Shown here: positions 21,862 through 33,025 of the stretch, one piece after another
Layout of the letters: each line of letters begins with the position of its first letter
Position numbering within the stretch: the stretch's first letter is position 1
Program-made: the position numbers and the translations under genes
Assembly: GCA_049999765.1 (NCBI GenBank)
Contig: JBNGIQ010008881.1
Location: 48,082 to 91,052, forward strand
Length of the DNA stretch: 42,971 bases
Direction: 5' to 3'
Source of the DNA: Phaeoceros laevis
Taxonomy: Eukaryota; Anthocerotophyta; Anthocerotopsida; Notothyladales
Notes under the pieces: generated by a model
What the model saw: the letters and a program-made list of their open reading frames with translations, nothing else
Told to the model about the DNA's origin: nothing
Database searches by the model: none

Positions 21862-23655
21862 TCAAACTGCCAAAGCTTGTTGGTTGAATGCCCCGTTGGC
21901 GGAACTTGAGACGTCTCCCAAAACATTTGTTGCAGCAAGTACATGCTCCTCTTCCCATTCCTTTGCCATGGAACTAGAAAGCACAGGATAATTTCCTGAG
22001 AAACAAGCATCACAGAAAGTGGGGGCTTCTTCTGCTAGCATAGACCTGAGCCTTGTCAGTGGCAAGAATGCTAGAGAGTCAGCATTGATTTCTTTCCTGG
22101 TGTCCTCGACGTTGAGCCGGTAAGAGATGAGCTCTTGGCGACTGGGTGTATCTACTCCATAGTAGCAGGACCCTGTGATGGGTGGACTAGCTATTCTCAT
22201 GTGAACTTCAGTGGCACCTGCCTCCTTGATCAGCCTCACAATCTTGGAGGACGTCGTTCCTCTCACAATGGAGTCGTCCACCACAACCACCCTCTTCCCT
22301 TCAAGCACAGCTCGCACTGGAGCAAGCTTGAGCTTCACCCCAAAGTCTCTAATTTTCTGGGACGGCTCAATGAATGTCCTGCCGACATAGTGAGACCTAA
22401 TCAGGCCCTGCTGGAAGGGAACCCCGACCTTGGTTGCATACCCAAGAGCTGCGACAACTCCAGAATCAGGGACTGCAATGACAACATCGCAGTCCACTGG
22501 AGCTTCCTCAGCTAGAATCTCTCCAAACCTGTACCTGGACTTGTACACTGACCGCCCAAACACTATAGAGTTGGGCAACGCAAAGTAGATGTGCTCGAAG
22601 ATGCAGGCCTTGCGCTGTTTGTGCGGCATCAGACATAACGAACTTATCCCTTCCTTGTCCACCACCACCACCTCCCCTGGATTCACCTCCCTCTCATAGG
22701 TTGCTTCTATGAGATCCAAAGCACAAGTCTCTGATGCAAACACCACCGCCCCGTTGGCCCGCCGGCCCATCACAAGAGGCCTGAAGCCGTAAGGATCCCT
22801 CACCGCAACAAGCTTGTCATCAGTGAGGAAAACAAGAGAGTAGGACCCTTCCAGCTGCTCACAAGCGTCAACCACCCTAGCTATGAAGGGCCTGGCTTTG
22901 GAAATGGCTATCAGATGGAGCACCACTTCCGTGTCAGAGGAGGTGTTGAAGATGGACCCGTTCTCCTCCAGCACCACCCGCAGCTCCTTGTAATTCACAA
23001 GGTTGCCGTTGTGAGCAATTGCCACCTGCCCGAACCTGTAGCCAGCCACAAAAGGCTGCACATTCTTCACCACAGAACCCCCAGCTGTGGCGTACCGACA
23101 GTGCCCGATAGCAGCACTCCCTGGCAAAGATGCCAGCTTAGACTCGTTGAACACCTCGGAAACCAAGCCCACCCCAGCCACAGACTTGAGAACCCCGTTG
23201 TCGGAGGTGACCTAGGAAGCCCCCTCCTGCCCTCGATGCTGCAACGTGTGCAGCGCAAGGTAACACAACCTGCTTGCCTCCCGCTCCCCAAAAATACCAA
23301 CAACCCCGCATTCCTCCCGCAATCCGTCCTCCCGCGACAACCACTCCTCCATGGGATTGCCGGAGTCATCTCCCTCTCTACTCTCCCACTCTATCCTGCC
23401 TTCCTGGATGCCTCCGCCGTCCTCTCCCAGCTCAAACATTCTCTCCCTCGGTACCACCGACTCAGAATCCCTGCAGGCAAAGGTGAGGGAGATGGATTTG
23501 CTCCTGGTCCCTTGTCCCGATGCAAATTTACCATCGAGAGATGCTGAAAACAGCCTTCGGGATGAGGTGTTGCAGAAGGACAAGGGCCGGGCACGAGCAG
23601 CGCCTCCACCGAAATTCACAAGGCCCTGACAAGGGCAGCGTTGCAAGGCCGCCAT
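21862..23655 (-). CDS. ASE: Glutamine PRPP amidotransferase (first purine synthesis step), with an in-frame TAG
   Basis: This plastid enzyme makes 5-phosphoribosylamine from PRPP and glutamine. The intronless frame from ATG 23655 covers 597 codons. Residues 1-115 are a transit peptide plus propeptide. Cys116 (EECGVVGIF) would be the glutaminase nucleophile after processing. [12 protein letters not shown] follows, then TAG at codon 148 (23212-23214), then [20 protein letters not shown] continues in the same frame. The rest is complete and highly conserved: [68 protein letters not shown], the PRPP loop [19 protein letters not shown], and four Cys placed like the [4Fe-4S] ligands (KACIFEH, GSCYYG, CDAC). 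Family members read Ile or similar at the stop. Translated as shown, the protein would be truncated in the glutaminase domain. Confidence 0.93.
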
Positions 23656-24639
23656 CACTCAAAGTGCAAGAGTGCAGGAATCGGAGAAGATTCCTGTCTT
23701 TCTTGCTTCCTTCAGCTGAATTCACAACAAGGCTGAAGGACGTTTCCCTATCCAAACTGGCATTCCTATCCGCCTCAGAATCAGAATCTGCATCTGCTTC
23801 AGGCCCAGAGCTCGGGACAGCTTTTTTTGCCCGCTTTTAGGGGTTAGGGTTGGATGAAACATCCAAGGGACCAAGTTCAAGCAAGTATAAAATATGATTT
23901 TCTTATCGCAGAATAAGATTTTTTGAGAACATGGTTACATGGCACGTTCACAACACGACCCTTCTCTTTTTGGTGCGTAATCATCTACTTGTTGGGGTAG
24001 CGCAGTGGTCGAGGAGCCTGAAACTAGATGTGTGGGTCCAGGCTGACCACGGCATGGCTGTGGACAAGATGCCTGCGAGGTCTTCGTCCTGTCCTCTTCA
24101 ACAAGTGTGGAAAAATGTGCAGTCAATGCTCGTCTAAGCTACCAAGGTACCGTCAGAGGGTGGCATGCTACTATTGTACGCCAAAGAGATCTGACGACGT
24201 CTTCCACAAGCTTTGCTTTCACACTGTCACGAGAACAGCAGGCCACAAGTTTCAACCGTAAATAGCCTGGACAAGCATTAGCTTTTACATGTAATCCTGA
24301 GATGGCAGAGCAGTTTGTGCTAGCTAGCACCTAACACGTGACACAGTGATTCACCCCAAATATGCCATGAGCGAAGATTCCAGGGCAATCTGGAGGGCTG
24401 CATGCGGCACACCAAGAGTGCTCACCTGTAAGATAATTCTGCTCGAAACGCATACATACCTTAGGGGTGTGATCTGTTATACAGTGAGGATACCACACCA
24501 AAAGCTGCTGAAAGCAACAGTCTCAAGTGATCCTGAGGTTGTTTCCCTGTGGCGACCGAGAACTGGCCATCCGAAAAACTACACTATCCACAGTTTTTGA
24601 CCTGCAGCTTAGCAGGCTCAGCAAGCAGGATTCGCTGGG
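23656..24639. other. Spacer between ATase 5' side and F-box 3' end
   Basis: Holds the ATase promoter and the 3' flank of the F-box gene. A tRNA-like sequence at 23993-24056 is listed separately. Otherwise only short frames without recognisable content. Confidence 0.5.
23993..24056 (+). mobile_element. Possible tRNA-derived SINE head (relic)
   Basis: TAGCGCAGTGG (23998-24008) fits the Pol III box A consensus exactly. About 43 bp on, GGCTGACCAC (24041 on) resembles box B with one base missing. The run GGGGTAGCGCAGTGGTCGAG has the look of a tRNA 5' half, as in plant SINE heads. No full tRNA fold, poly-A tail or target duplication could be established. Confidence 0.3.
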
Positions 24640-26061
24640 TCACAGGAAAAGATCAAACCTTGGCTCCAGCAGATAGGGGGGATCGCCAACTACGAACCCA
24701 TTGTAGAAGATCTGCCAGGACTTGCTATGGACATGGAATGCAAGCACTTGAGTGCGGTAATTAGATCCGATTTCTGCTTGATTGTTGTGAATGTCCACGC
24801 TCACGAAGATGAAGTCGCCGATTACGCGACCATCCAACAGCTCCACATCTGTGCAGTCGTCGAGGTTCCAGTCCTTCCCCAGCTCGTTGATCAAGTCATT
24901 CCACTGCGAAAGAGGGAAAATGGAGTATTCCTCCCACATCATCTTGCTCTGATCCAGCTTCCATATGCCGAAGGTCACCTCACAGTCAGTCTCCACCTGC
25001 GCTACCAGGTAGACACCTCCCTGGTGCTGGACGAGCTGGTAATACTCGTTGCTGACACTGGCAGGCATCGGGACATAGGAGCTCTGAAGCAGAAGCCCAT
25101 TGTCAGTGTTGTAGAGCAGCAATTCTCCGTGGAACAAGGACGTGTACATCAGACTGTCGTGGAGCAGAGACGAGCTGAGAAACCGGAGAGGGCAGAAAGA
25201 GTCTGTTTCTGTGACTCGCCAAGAGTTGCTTCCTGAAGAGTAGACGCGTATTGTCCAGAATTTATCATGCTGGTCGTCCGTGTCGGAGATTATGAGAACC
25301 ACTCTGAAAGCATCCCCGCAGGAGTCGTCCACAATGGCCACCATCCACGTCCTGCTCTCCTGCATAGCCACGTCTGGGAGCTCCTTGAAGGTCATCGTGA
25401 GAGGATTGCAGACCACCAAGGACAAGGTGTTGGCTGTCTCAGGAAACGAGCGCAGGCAGATGAGGCCGTGGTGCAAGTAGCAAATTTTGGAGATCTTATT
25501 CGGAAGGAAGGACAAATCCAGCCTGTGGACCTCGTACCTAGAGGCTTCAGGAAGCGAGAGCTGGGCCCTGCTCTTCACCTCGTCTCCGCTGCAGTGATCC
25601 CCGCACTCCCTCAAACCGCTCTGCCTTTGTGGGAGCGTAAACAGAGGAGTCACGGTAGACGTGACAGCCGCCCATTGACGAAGGAACTTGAGGGAAGACA
25701 GGGAAGCCCGCCAGCTCTTGCAAACAGCTCGAAACTTGAAGTGGCTTGCTGCAGGCAACTTCAGAAAGATCCTCGCAAAGATGTCGTCAGGCAATTTGCC
25801 CCATAATTCGCAGTCCATGATGCAGCCTGGCACAGTTCCAGTTCCTACTCTGCTCCTTTGGCTGACCACAGGAGGCGCCTGCTTCTCGTTTTCACACGCT
25901 CCGCTACCTCGCAAATTGAGAATCTGGAGCTGCTTGCTCAAGAGAGTCGATTCCTGGCCATGAGAGGCTTCCTCCTTGCAACCATGAAGAGGCGTCCCGG
26001 AACCGACCGGCTTGTGCAGTCCTTCATCAAAACTCTGACTCAGCAAAGCAGGGCAGGCCAT
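24640..26061 (-). CDS. F-box protein with C-terminal F-box-associated/kelch-like region
   Basis: A single coding exon of 473 aa, from ATG 26061 to TGA. The frame is open further upstream but has no ATG there, and a TTGCAG at about 26075-26080 suggests a 5' UTR intron. A variable ~80-residue N-terminus precedes a clear F-box at about 86-125 (LWGKLPDDIFARIFLKLPAA, FRAVCKSWRASL), the Skp1-binding part of SCF ubiquitin ligases. The C-terminal ~330 residues are β-strand-rich with repeats typical of plant F-box substrate domains: GLICLRSFPETANTLSLVVCNP (a 'CNP' motif after a hydrophobic strand), RVYSSGSNSWRVTE and VLAFHVHSKSWQIF. The target is unknown. Divergent from mL54 with about 930 bp between starts. 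Confidence 0.88.
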   Translation of the reverse strand: MACPALLSQSFDEGLHKPVGSGTPLHGCKEEASHGQESTLLSKQLQILNLRGSGACENEKQAPPVVSQRSRVGTGTVPGCIMDCELWGKLPDDIFARIFLKLPAASHFKFRAVCKSWRASLSSLKFLRQWAAVTSTVTPLFTLPQRQSGLRECGDHCSGDEVKSRAQLSLPEASRYEVHRLDLSFLPNKISKICYLHHGLICLRSFPETANTLSLVVCNPLTMTFKELPDVAMQESRTWMVAIVDDSCGDAFRVVLIISDTDDQHDKFWTIRVYSSGSNSWRVTETDSFCPLRFLSSSLLHDSLMYTSLFHGELLLYNTDNGLLLQSSYVPMPASVSNEYYQLVQHQGGVYLVAQVETDCEVTFGIWKLDQSKMMWEEYSIFPLSQWNDLINELGKDWNLDDCTDVELLDGRVIGDFIFVSVDIHNNQAEIGSNYRTQVLAFHVHSKSWQIFYNGFVVGDPPYLLEPRFDLFL

Positions 26062-26991
26062 TGCTGTCTCCTTCGTCCCTGCAAGGTGCAATGCAGAGGA
26101 AAAAAACACCTGCTCAGTGCTCCTACCAAAAACTAGCTTTCATGACCATCCCCAAACCGAAAAAATCAATGTGCGAAGAGAAAAATGCCTGAGCAAGACC
26201 CCGTGAAGGTGAGCACTGGGGCAGAAGAGGACGCCAGGCTACCTGCGGGGCAGACTCAAAGAATGCGACCACTCCTAGTCCATTGCAGCAGCTGTCTACA
26301 TCCTGCTCAGCTCTCTCGCTCCGGAGGTTTTAAGGCGTGCTAAGGCTACCACTGTAGCATTCAGGTACCGTTGCCTGCCACGCCAATAAGATTCCGACCT
26401 TCTCGCCTAAGGAAAGGGGCACCGTCCGTCCAATCCGTCCTTCCCTGGTGCACCGGCAGATGAGGGGGAAAGCACCGGAGTTGATGAAATTGCGCTGTGC
26501 CAAGGGGAATGCAGAAGATATCCGTGAAGAAACAAGGGGTCCTACCTGCCCTAATTTTAATGCCACGAAAGTACGGAGGTGTCGAAAGACCACTTCGCTA
26601 CTTGGATCGGCAGTTGATGTCAGAAGGCCGAGGCTCCATCACCAGCACATGTCCCGGAGCCACATGTTGCTGGCGTGCTTGGGAGTGCGGGCATGGTGGA
26701 GAACGTCCTAGTGCGCGAATCCGAAGATTCTCACATCTTTCTTCACATCTGAGAGGGAGAAAAGCACTAGTCTGGCTGCATTCAGCATCTCGGACATCAG
26801 CATTCTTGGACAGATGCAAGCACATGAGCTTGACCCGCTTCTTTGAGGAAGGGGAGAGGGATTGAATCTGTGAGGTGAGCAGTTTTCCGCTTGTGTTGAG
26901 CCTCGCTCCGTCTCCTCAAGGTTCCGAAGGCTGCATTGGGTGGTGGACTGATTTTGTTGTTAGGGTTTCTTGTTCCTCTTGGTTGCTAGGG
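26062..26991. promoter_or_regulatory. Shared divergent upstream region, F-box gene (-) and mL54 gene (+)
   Basis: About 930 bp separate the two divergent start codons, so it must hold both promoters and 5' UTRs. I see no clear TATA box. Short frames within it show no domain. The likely 5' UTR intron acceptor of the F-box gene lies at its left end. Confidence 0.45.
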
Positions 26992-27384
26992 ATGTCAAGC
27001 TTCTTGCGCTCACCGGTGGTGAAGTCTGCTCTGCGATTGAGAGCGGGGGCATCCAAGGGCGGAGGCAAGGCTGCCAAGGCGAAGAAGGGCAAGGGCGCTG
27101 TGGATGCGGCGCCGTTACCGGTGGTACCGAAGGAGCAGCGGGTGAATGTAACTTTGGGGGCGAACATTCGCAAGGAAGGCAAAGATCCTGCTGTTCTGGC
27201 AGACAGCGAGTACCCCGACTGGCTGTGGCGTCTGTTGGACAAGCCAGCATCGCTAAGCGAGTTGAAGCGGAAGATGGAGAAGGTAGATCCGGAGGAGATG
27301 GAGGTGCCCGAATTGCATAGGTTCCTTAAGCTGGACAACCGCAGAAGGATAAAGGAGAACAATACCCTTCGGGCCAAGGGCTGA
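26992..27384 (+). CDS. MRPL54: Mitochondrial large-subunit ribosomal protein mL54
   Basis: 130 aa plus TGA from ATG 26992; the frame is open further upstream but has no other ATG. The first ~30 residues (MSSFLRSPVVKSALRLRAGA) form a basic, Ser/Leu-rich mitochondrial presequence, followed by a Lys/Gly/Ala-rich linker. The conserved body reads VNVTLGANIRKEGKDPAVLA, SEYPDWLWRLLDKPASLSEL, then VPELHRFLKLDNRRRIKENN. The EYPDWLW and NRRRIKENN blocks are diagnostic of mL54 (the L37/YmL37 family), a component of the mitochondrial 60S-equivalent subunit. Length agrees with plant homologs. Confidence 0.92.
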   Translation: MSSFLRSPVVKSALRLRAGASKGGGKAAKAKKGKGAVDAAPLPVVPKEQRVNVTLGANIRKEGKDPAVLADSEYPDWLWRLLDKPASLSELKRKMEKVDPEEMEVPELHRFLKLDNRRRIKENNTLRAKG

Positions 27385-29329
27385 GACAGAGTTAGTCTTG
27401 GTTGCCACGGGATTGTAGCGCAGATGGAGAGCTGGAGGGGTTCCTCTAGGGCAGTCAGTTTCGGCAGGGGAGTACAGACATTCCTTGAAGGATCAGCAAG
27501 CGGGACTGAAGTTCAAGACGCATGAAATGAGAGCCCGGTAGCGCCTGAGCTTCTCCTGCAGCAGATGCTAACGTGGTGATTCAAAGGTGTTTCTCCTACC
27601 TACTTGTACTGGTCTTTGTAGAGTGTGTTTCTCTGCTCCTTTAGGGAAGTGAGCTCTCTCCAGAGTTCAATGGTTGTGCAATGGTTGTGCAGACACTGTA
27701 TTTCCGTGTTCATCAGGCTGGTAGTAATCTTATCTTAGTTCAAACATTTTGTTGAACAAGAGTTTGCGTTTCTTTCATAGGACTGTTGGATCACCTGGTT
27801 GCAGCAGTGATAGCACTCAGTGTTGATGACCGAGCTTGATACTTTCAGGCTGGCAGCACTCACCCCACCACCTAGTCATCACCTATCCAATAAATTCCGG
27901 TATTACATGCCCAGGGGATGATGCTCGTCCCTCGTCCTGCTTGCTCACTCTCTTGTCATCATCACGAGCCGGAAGAGGTGCAATGGCTGGGAATGCAGAC
28001 CGACCGACCGACTCACACACTTGTGAATGACATGAAGCGTGTTACAATGATCACTCCTGGCAGCAAGAGGACACCTAGATAACCTACTGAGCTGCATCAT
28101 CCTCGGCGTTGCGTTGAGGGGTAGGTCATGAGATATACCTGCTTCTCTTTTGCAAGGACTTTCCTTGACCTAGCGACTGGCTAACCAATTCGTACCGGTG
28201 TACAACGCAGTGAGGAGTTTCATGATAGCAGGCATCAGCAGCAGCACATAACAGAACGCCTGCGCCTTGCCTTGTTCGCTACTCAAGGGGACGACGGGGG
28301 AGGGGGTTCACAGAGTGGTGGAGACGCCTGCCAAGAGAAGCGACACCAGGATACAAGCCAGCGTCTGCCTGCCTTCTCCTGCCTGCCTGCCTGCGCCGTA
28401 GAGACTTGTCTCCTCCCTCTCGTCCCTTGTGAGTGAGACGGAAGGGCAGGACAGGGGCAGTGGAGAGGACGTTGCTTTTCCCACGGGTCGCACAGCAGCA
28501 GAACGGACGAGGACTTTACCATCATGGCCGCCAACTGCAACCAGCCACGCCGGCTCGGCTCGGCTCGCCTCTGGGACTGGCTGGCTGCTAGTCTAACATA
28601 ACGGATCGGAAACGTAAGCCTCTCTCACTTTCTCTTTTCCCACCCATGTTTTTTTATCGTTTTCCCGTTGCCCCACTAGGCAGAGTCTCATGAACGTTAC
28701 ACGGACCCGCATAACCTCGCAACACTTCTGGCAAGGTACGCGCTCTCGCACACTTGCCGTTTGAGCTCTTGTTGGCCATTGGTCCCAAGTTGGTCTGGAG
28801 TCCGGACTCGAGATGCTATCTTTGTGTAAGCGGCCACCTATCTGATTGATGATTCCACCTCCTGCCTGTCACGCTTCGATAAGGGTGTGGGCCGATAACA
28901 ATGTCATGAAAGGGTCATCCTTGCATGCACAGCCGTTATTCCCCCCACCCTAGTTACGTACCAACCTTTGATCATTTTGTTTTTGCAAAGGTGGGGGCGG
29001 GGCAATTCAAGAATGGGAAGAAAAATGTTGTGAAGAAACAGGGCAATGGGCCAGGAGCAAGCTGGGCCTATTATAAGGTATCCGGGCATCAATGATTGCG
29101 GTGCCATGGAAATTGATTGGGCCAAGTATGTATTCTCGGTCCAAGGAGGGGCTGGAGAAAACAGTGGTCGGGAAAGCTGGAAAGTAGAGGCGCGAGAAAT
29201 CTGAAATCTGGGCTCCGCTGGGATCCCCTTTTCGCGTCAGTGGCACTTTATCCGGATTGGTCCAGCCAGGCGCCTGGCGCACTCAATTGTCCAGGACAGC
29301 CCGCAGTTAGGGCATTCCCCGTCCGCATC
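27385..29329. other. 1.9-kb spacer between mL54 and the unrecognised membrane protein gene
   Basis: mL54 3' flank, then a region with small CCTGC/GCCTGC runs near 28.37-28.40 kb, CGGCTCGGCTCGGCTCG at 28.55 kb, and the upstream region of the next gene. None of the short frames shows recognisable content. Confidence 0.5.
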
Positions 29330-30214
29330 ATGACCGGGGCCGGCACCGATGGCGATGGCGACGCGGAGGCGCAACTTCGCCTCTGCGCCGCGCTCGCCAT
29401 CGCTCTCGCCTTCCTGCTGCTGCTGCCTCACGCCCCGGCCGTGCCGCCTCGGCACGCCGACTGCCACCACCTGCTTCCGCTGAGCAGCTCCCTGGAGGCC
29501 GTGCTCAGCCTGAAGGAGGAGGAGGGGGAAGAGGAGGAGCACGCCAAGGAGCTGCCACTGCTTCTCGCTGCGCTGCTGCAGCCGGAGGAGCTGCTCCCGC
29601 TCTCTCGCCGGAAGGTTGAGGTCGGGCCTGCGATGACGCAGGGCGGGGCCGTCGGGGCCCTGCTTCGTGCCGTCGCCGCCGTCACCGAGAAGAGGAGGTC
29701 GGAATTGAGTCAGAATTTTGGTGCGTGGTGGAAGCTGGCTGCCGTCTCGCTTTTCTTGCTCCGGGAGGTTTGGGAGAGGTGCTGGCAGCTCCCGGGAGTC
29801 CGCATTGTTGCTGGCTTCCTTGCCAAGACGTGGCAGAAACTGAAGCAAGATCAGGCTTCTCGCATCTTCGGAGCTCTGTTTTCTGTTTCCTGCGTGCAGG
29901 TCTCGTCTTGCGAGAGGCAGGAGCTGGTGACAGCAGAAGGCATGTGGCCGCCTGGATGCCTCTCCACCGAGGTGTCTCTCAGCGAACCAGGCATTGGAGC
30001 AAAGAGGCTGCAGGCATCCAGCCTGAAGAAGAGGAAGGAAGGCGAGAATTTTGAGCCGCGTCTTCTCCGAGAGATGTTTGTGAACTGCATTGCGGCTGCG
30101 ACAGTCCGATTGACCAAGACTGCGCGGGGGATGGACTTTGATCTGCATGACTTTTCCGGGACAGCCAGACAACACTTTGTCCCGTTGTTAGTCCGAGCTG
30201 CTGGCCATCAATAA
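29330..30214 (+). CDS. Unrecognised protein with N-terminal hydrophobic anchor
   Basis: 294 aa plus TAA from ATG 29330, single exon. An Asp/Gly-rich start is followed by a strong hydrophobic segment (about 19-38, CAALAIALAFLLLLPHAPAV), which could be a signal anchor. Next come a Glu-rich stretch (EEEGEEEEHAKELP), a second hydrophobic/aromatic helix (WWKLAAVSLFLLREVWERCW), and a conserved-looking KLKQDQASRIFGALFSVSCV. The C-terminal half has a helical EPRLLREMFVNCIAAATVRL block. GC-rich codon use and a compact ORF argue for a real gene. I do not recognise the family. The last codons and 3' flank resemble those of MCM10 4.7 kb downstream. Confidence 0.6.
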   Translation: MTGAGTDGDGDAEAQLRLCAALAIALAFLLLLPHAPAVPPRHADCHHLLPLSSSLEAVLSLKEEEGEEEEHAKELPLLLAALLQPEELLPLSRRKVEVGPAMTQGGAVGALLRAVAAVTEKRRSELSQNFGAWWKLAAVSLFLLREVWERCWQLPGVRIVAGFLAKTWQKLKQDQASRIFGALFSVSCVQVSSCERQELVTAEGMWPPGCLSTEVSLSEPGIGAKRLQASSLKKRKEGENFEPRLLREMFVNCIAAATVRLTKTARGMDFDLHDFSGTARQHFVPLLVRAAGHQ

Positions 30215-30798
30215 CCACGCTACCGCTGCTTCCACCGTATGCTCTTCTTGTAATATGACTCTCACCCGCCGCTGATCTGGCTCGGGATCAAGCTGGAGAA
30301 GTCCGGCTTGCATCCAGGGAATGAAGCTCATCAAGGTCCTGAAAATGTCTCCCAGTGTTAGGTTGCCCCGCCTTCATGGATTGCGCAAGCTTTGTATCAT
30401 GAGCTCAATGCTTGCATGTTCCTCTAACTGACACGCGACTCATTCATTTCATTGCAATAGTTCACTTCTATTCAGTAGCCTCCGTAGAGAGGCAGTGAGG
30501 TTTTTCTTTTGGCAAATCTTTTGTCCAAATTTGTGTTGTACTACTCTTTGCGCACTGGCTCCTCTTCAGGGAGGATGTAATGTAGTGTGTTCGAAGATTC
30601 GGCAGTTTCTTGCCAATGTGGTTCCTCCATCTTGTTCCAGTCTAATTGTGTCAGATTGAGACTAGTTATTTTGGCTGTGTTTTCTTTGCACCTGGCAACC
30701 AGAAACTGAGTGAAATCGTTTGAATGGAAAAAAAATCAATCAACAGCTTGAATTTTGCAAGCTTGAGAAAATCTCTACACTACGATGTGACGTGGTCT
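30215..30798. other. Convergent 3' flanks
   Basis: 584 bp between the stop of the unrecognised membrane protein gene (+) and the stop of the PPR gene (-). It contains the segment GGGAATGAAGCTCATCAAGG (30317-30336), which recurs after MCM10. No gene seen. Confidence 0.6.
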
Positions 30799-33025
30799 TC
30801 AATGTGCCTTGGCTCCTGCCGCTTTAGCGAGGTTGCTCACTCCTATGGCTAATCCTTGCGCTTTCATTTCGTCGTACAGCCTATGGACCTCATCCATGCA
30901 CCCCGCTCTTGCAAGGCCTTCACAGAGACTGTTGTAAGGGAGTTCTGGTGGAACACACTGCCATTCCCGGAAGTCCTCCAAGACTCTCCTTGCACGTCCA
31001 AGTTCTGCGGCCTTCCCGAGTCCATACAGCAAGACATGGCAGGCGACCGAGTTGGGCACACAATTTGTAGCCTTCATCTCTTCGAACAGGGCACATGCCT
31101 GCACAATTCTCCCAGCTCTGTCCAGTGCAGAGAAAAGGGTGGCGTACGTGACTACACTGGGCTTCAGCCCCTCTCTCTTCATCATCCTGAATAGTTCAAG
31201 AGCAGCATTAATTCGTCCAGCGTTGCCAAACCCATCAATGAGGCTGTTGTAGGTGACCACATTTGGTGTACAACCTCTGCGGATCATCTCCTCAAAAAAC
31301 AGGCATGCCTCTTTCACGCGAGCTGCTTTGCCAAGGCTGCCGATGAGGATGCTGTAAGACTTGACATCGGGCTCAATGTTGAACCCCTCCATCTCGTGGA
31401 ACATGAGGATGGCTTCGTCCACCCTGTTCGCCTTACCAAGAGCCTCCATCATGATATTGACGGTGTGACACTCTGGCATGATGCCATACACCTGCATGTC
31501 CTTGAACAGGTCGAGTGCATCATCCACCAGCTTCGCTTTCCCAAAACCATCCAGCAATATATTGTAGAAAATCAGGTTCGGTCCAATGCCCAGCTCCTTC
31601 ATTTCCTGAAACAGCCTGTGGGCCAATCTTACCCGAGATGCCTTCACCAGACTGTTGATGAGAGCACTGTACGACAGCAGGGTAGGGGCAAGGTTTTTGG
31701 ACCTCATCTGGTTGAACAGTTTAAGGGCATCCAGCACGTGTCCTAACTTACACAGCCCACTGATGAGACTGTTCAGTGTATAGCTGTTGGGCGGACAGCC
31801 CTCCTCTAGCATCAGTCGGTACACATTGTATGCTTTCTTCGGCTCTCTTGCCTTCAGAAGGACGTCAATGAGTGTTGTATAGGTCACAACATCTGGAGTG
31901 CATCCAAAGTTGCCAATTTCCTCAAATGCCTCATATGCCTTCTCCGGTAAGTCTGCCTTCCCAAAGCTTGCAATGATGGTGTTGAAGGTCACTGTGTTAA
32001 AATCGAACCCTCTGATCTGCATCTCCTCCAGAACTTCCCACATCTTCTCGAACTCCTGTGCCTTCCCCAATATCTTGACCAGTATGTTGAAGGTATGAGC
32101 GTCTGCCTCAAAACCGTGTTGCCTCTCTGCCCAACTAAACAGGTGTAAGGCAATATCCACATTTGTGATGTGCTTCAGTGCTTCATTCACTATGAAAGAG
32201 TCAACCTGTGTCCGCAGTTCTTCAAGGGCCTCCTCTATATTGGCCTCCCAGTGTTTCGAGCTCCGTAATATGTACAAAATTTTAGCAGCCTGCGAGATCT
32301 TGCCGTCGCCTGGGGTAAGGTGGCCTCTATCTGTAATGTGCAGGTTGGACTCTCCCAGGTCATCAAGGTCGAACATGCCTTCACGTTGCTCACAAGTTAT
32401 AGCAATTTTTCGTGTTTTATTGCTAACTCTTGTCAGTTTAGCAATTGTCAGGTCTTGACCTAGAACAGAGTTGGCAGACGGTCCTATTCTTGCTTGCTCC
32501 GCCACCAGCTCAGCTTCTGTCCTCTGAGAATAGTCCCTTGCTTGGCCGGCACCCGACCGAGTTGCAGCAAATGGAGCCTCAATCCCGTCCGCTAACCTGT
32601 AACAAGAGTAGCTGGTGATGACAAATTCCAATAGACGACAGGTTCTCAAACAACGCAGAGGCCCACAACTGGTAGCTAGCACGGGGACAGAATTGAAAAT
32701 AGTACCTGAGTTGGTTGCTTATGACCAAGGCTACTCTGCAAAGATGTTTTCTTCTGGCCCTGGGTAGATGTTTCAGACAAGCATACCAGGTCCCACAATT
32801 CTGGAGTCCAGCACAGCAACCACATGCGCTTTGCCTTCCCCCCGAACCGGAAGCACAAGACCTCAACCTTGGCATTTCTCTTCTCGACCAAGAGCTCGTG
32901 CAACAATTCCAACTTGTGCTTGCAACCTGTACAGAGGCACCTGCGGATCCTCGATAGCTGGAATGGCTGTTCCACACTGTGTCTGTAGAAAGTGGACTTG
33001 CGGAAGCAAGCACTGCTCCTTCCAT
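30799..33025 (-). CDS. P-class pentatricopeptide repeat protein, two exons
   Basis: Exons (minus): 33025-32706 and 32596-30799. The phases fit (CAG|GT donor, ACAG acceptor), giving 2118 nt, 705 aa plus TGA. Exon 2 alone has no ATG near its start, which supports the upstream exon from ATG 33025. After a poorly conserved N-terminus, IVNEALKHITNVDIALHLFS leads into about 12 consecutive 35-residue P-type motifs, from HTFNILVKILGKAQEFEKMW to NSLCEGLARAGCMDEVHRLY, with the usual VVTYNSLIDGF and GCTPN repeats. No E, DYW or PLS motifs are present. P-class PPRs bind organellar RNA to stabilise, process or translate it; the target is unknown. The N-terminus is Ser/Cys/Arg-rich and could target an organelle. 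Confidence 0.9.

Noticed and set aside
16222-23214. Stop codon reassignment (UAA/UAG read as Gln), suggested by stops in TGS1 and ATase
   Set aside because: DNAJC17, TGD2, DUF4079, MCM10 and the C3H62-like gene end with TAA or TAG exactly at family C-termini, and the ATase stop is not at a Gln position.
29237-30175. 312-codon minus-strand ORF
   Set aside because: Antisense to the 294-aa ORF. The plus-strand frame has the ATG, hydrophobic anchor and protein-like composition; the minus frame is Gln/Arg-rich low complexity.
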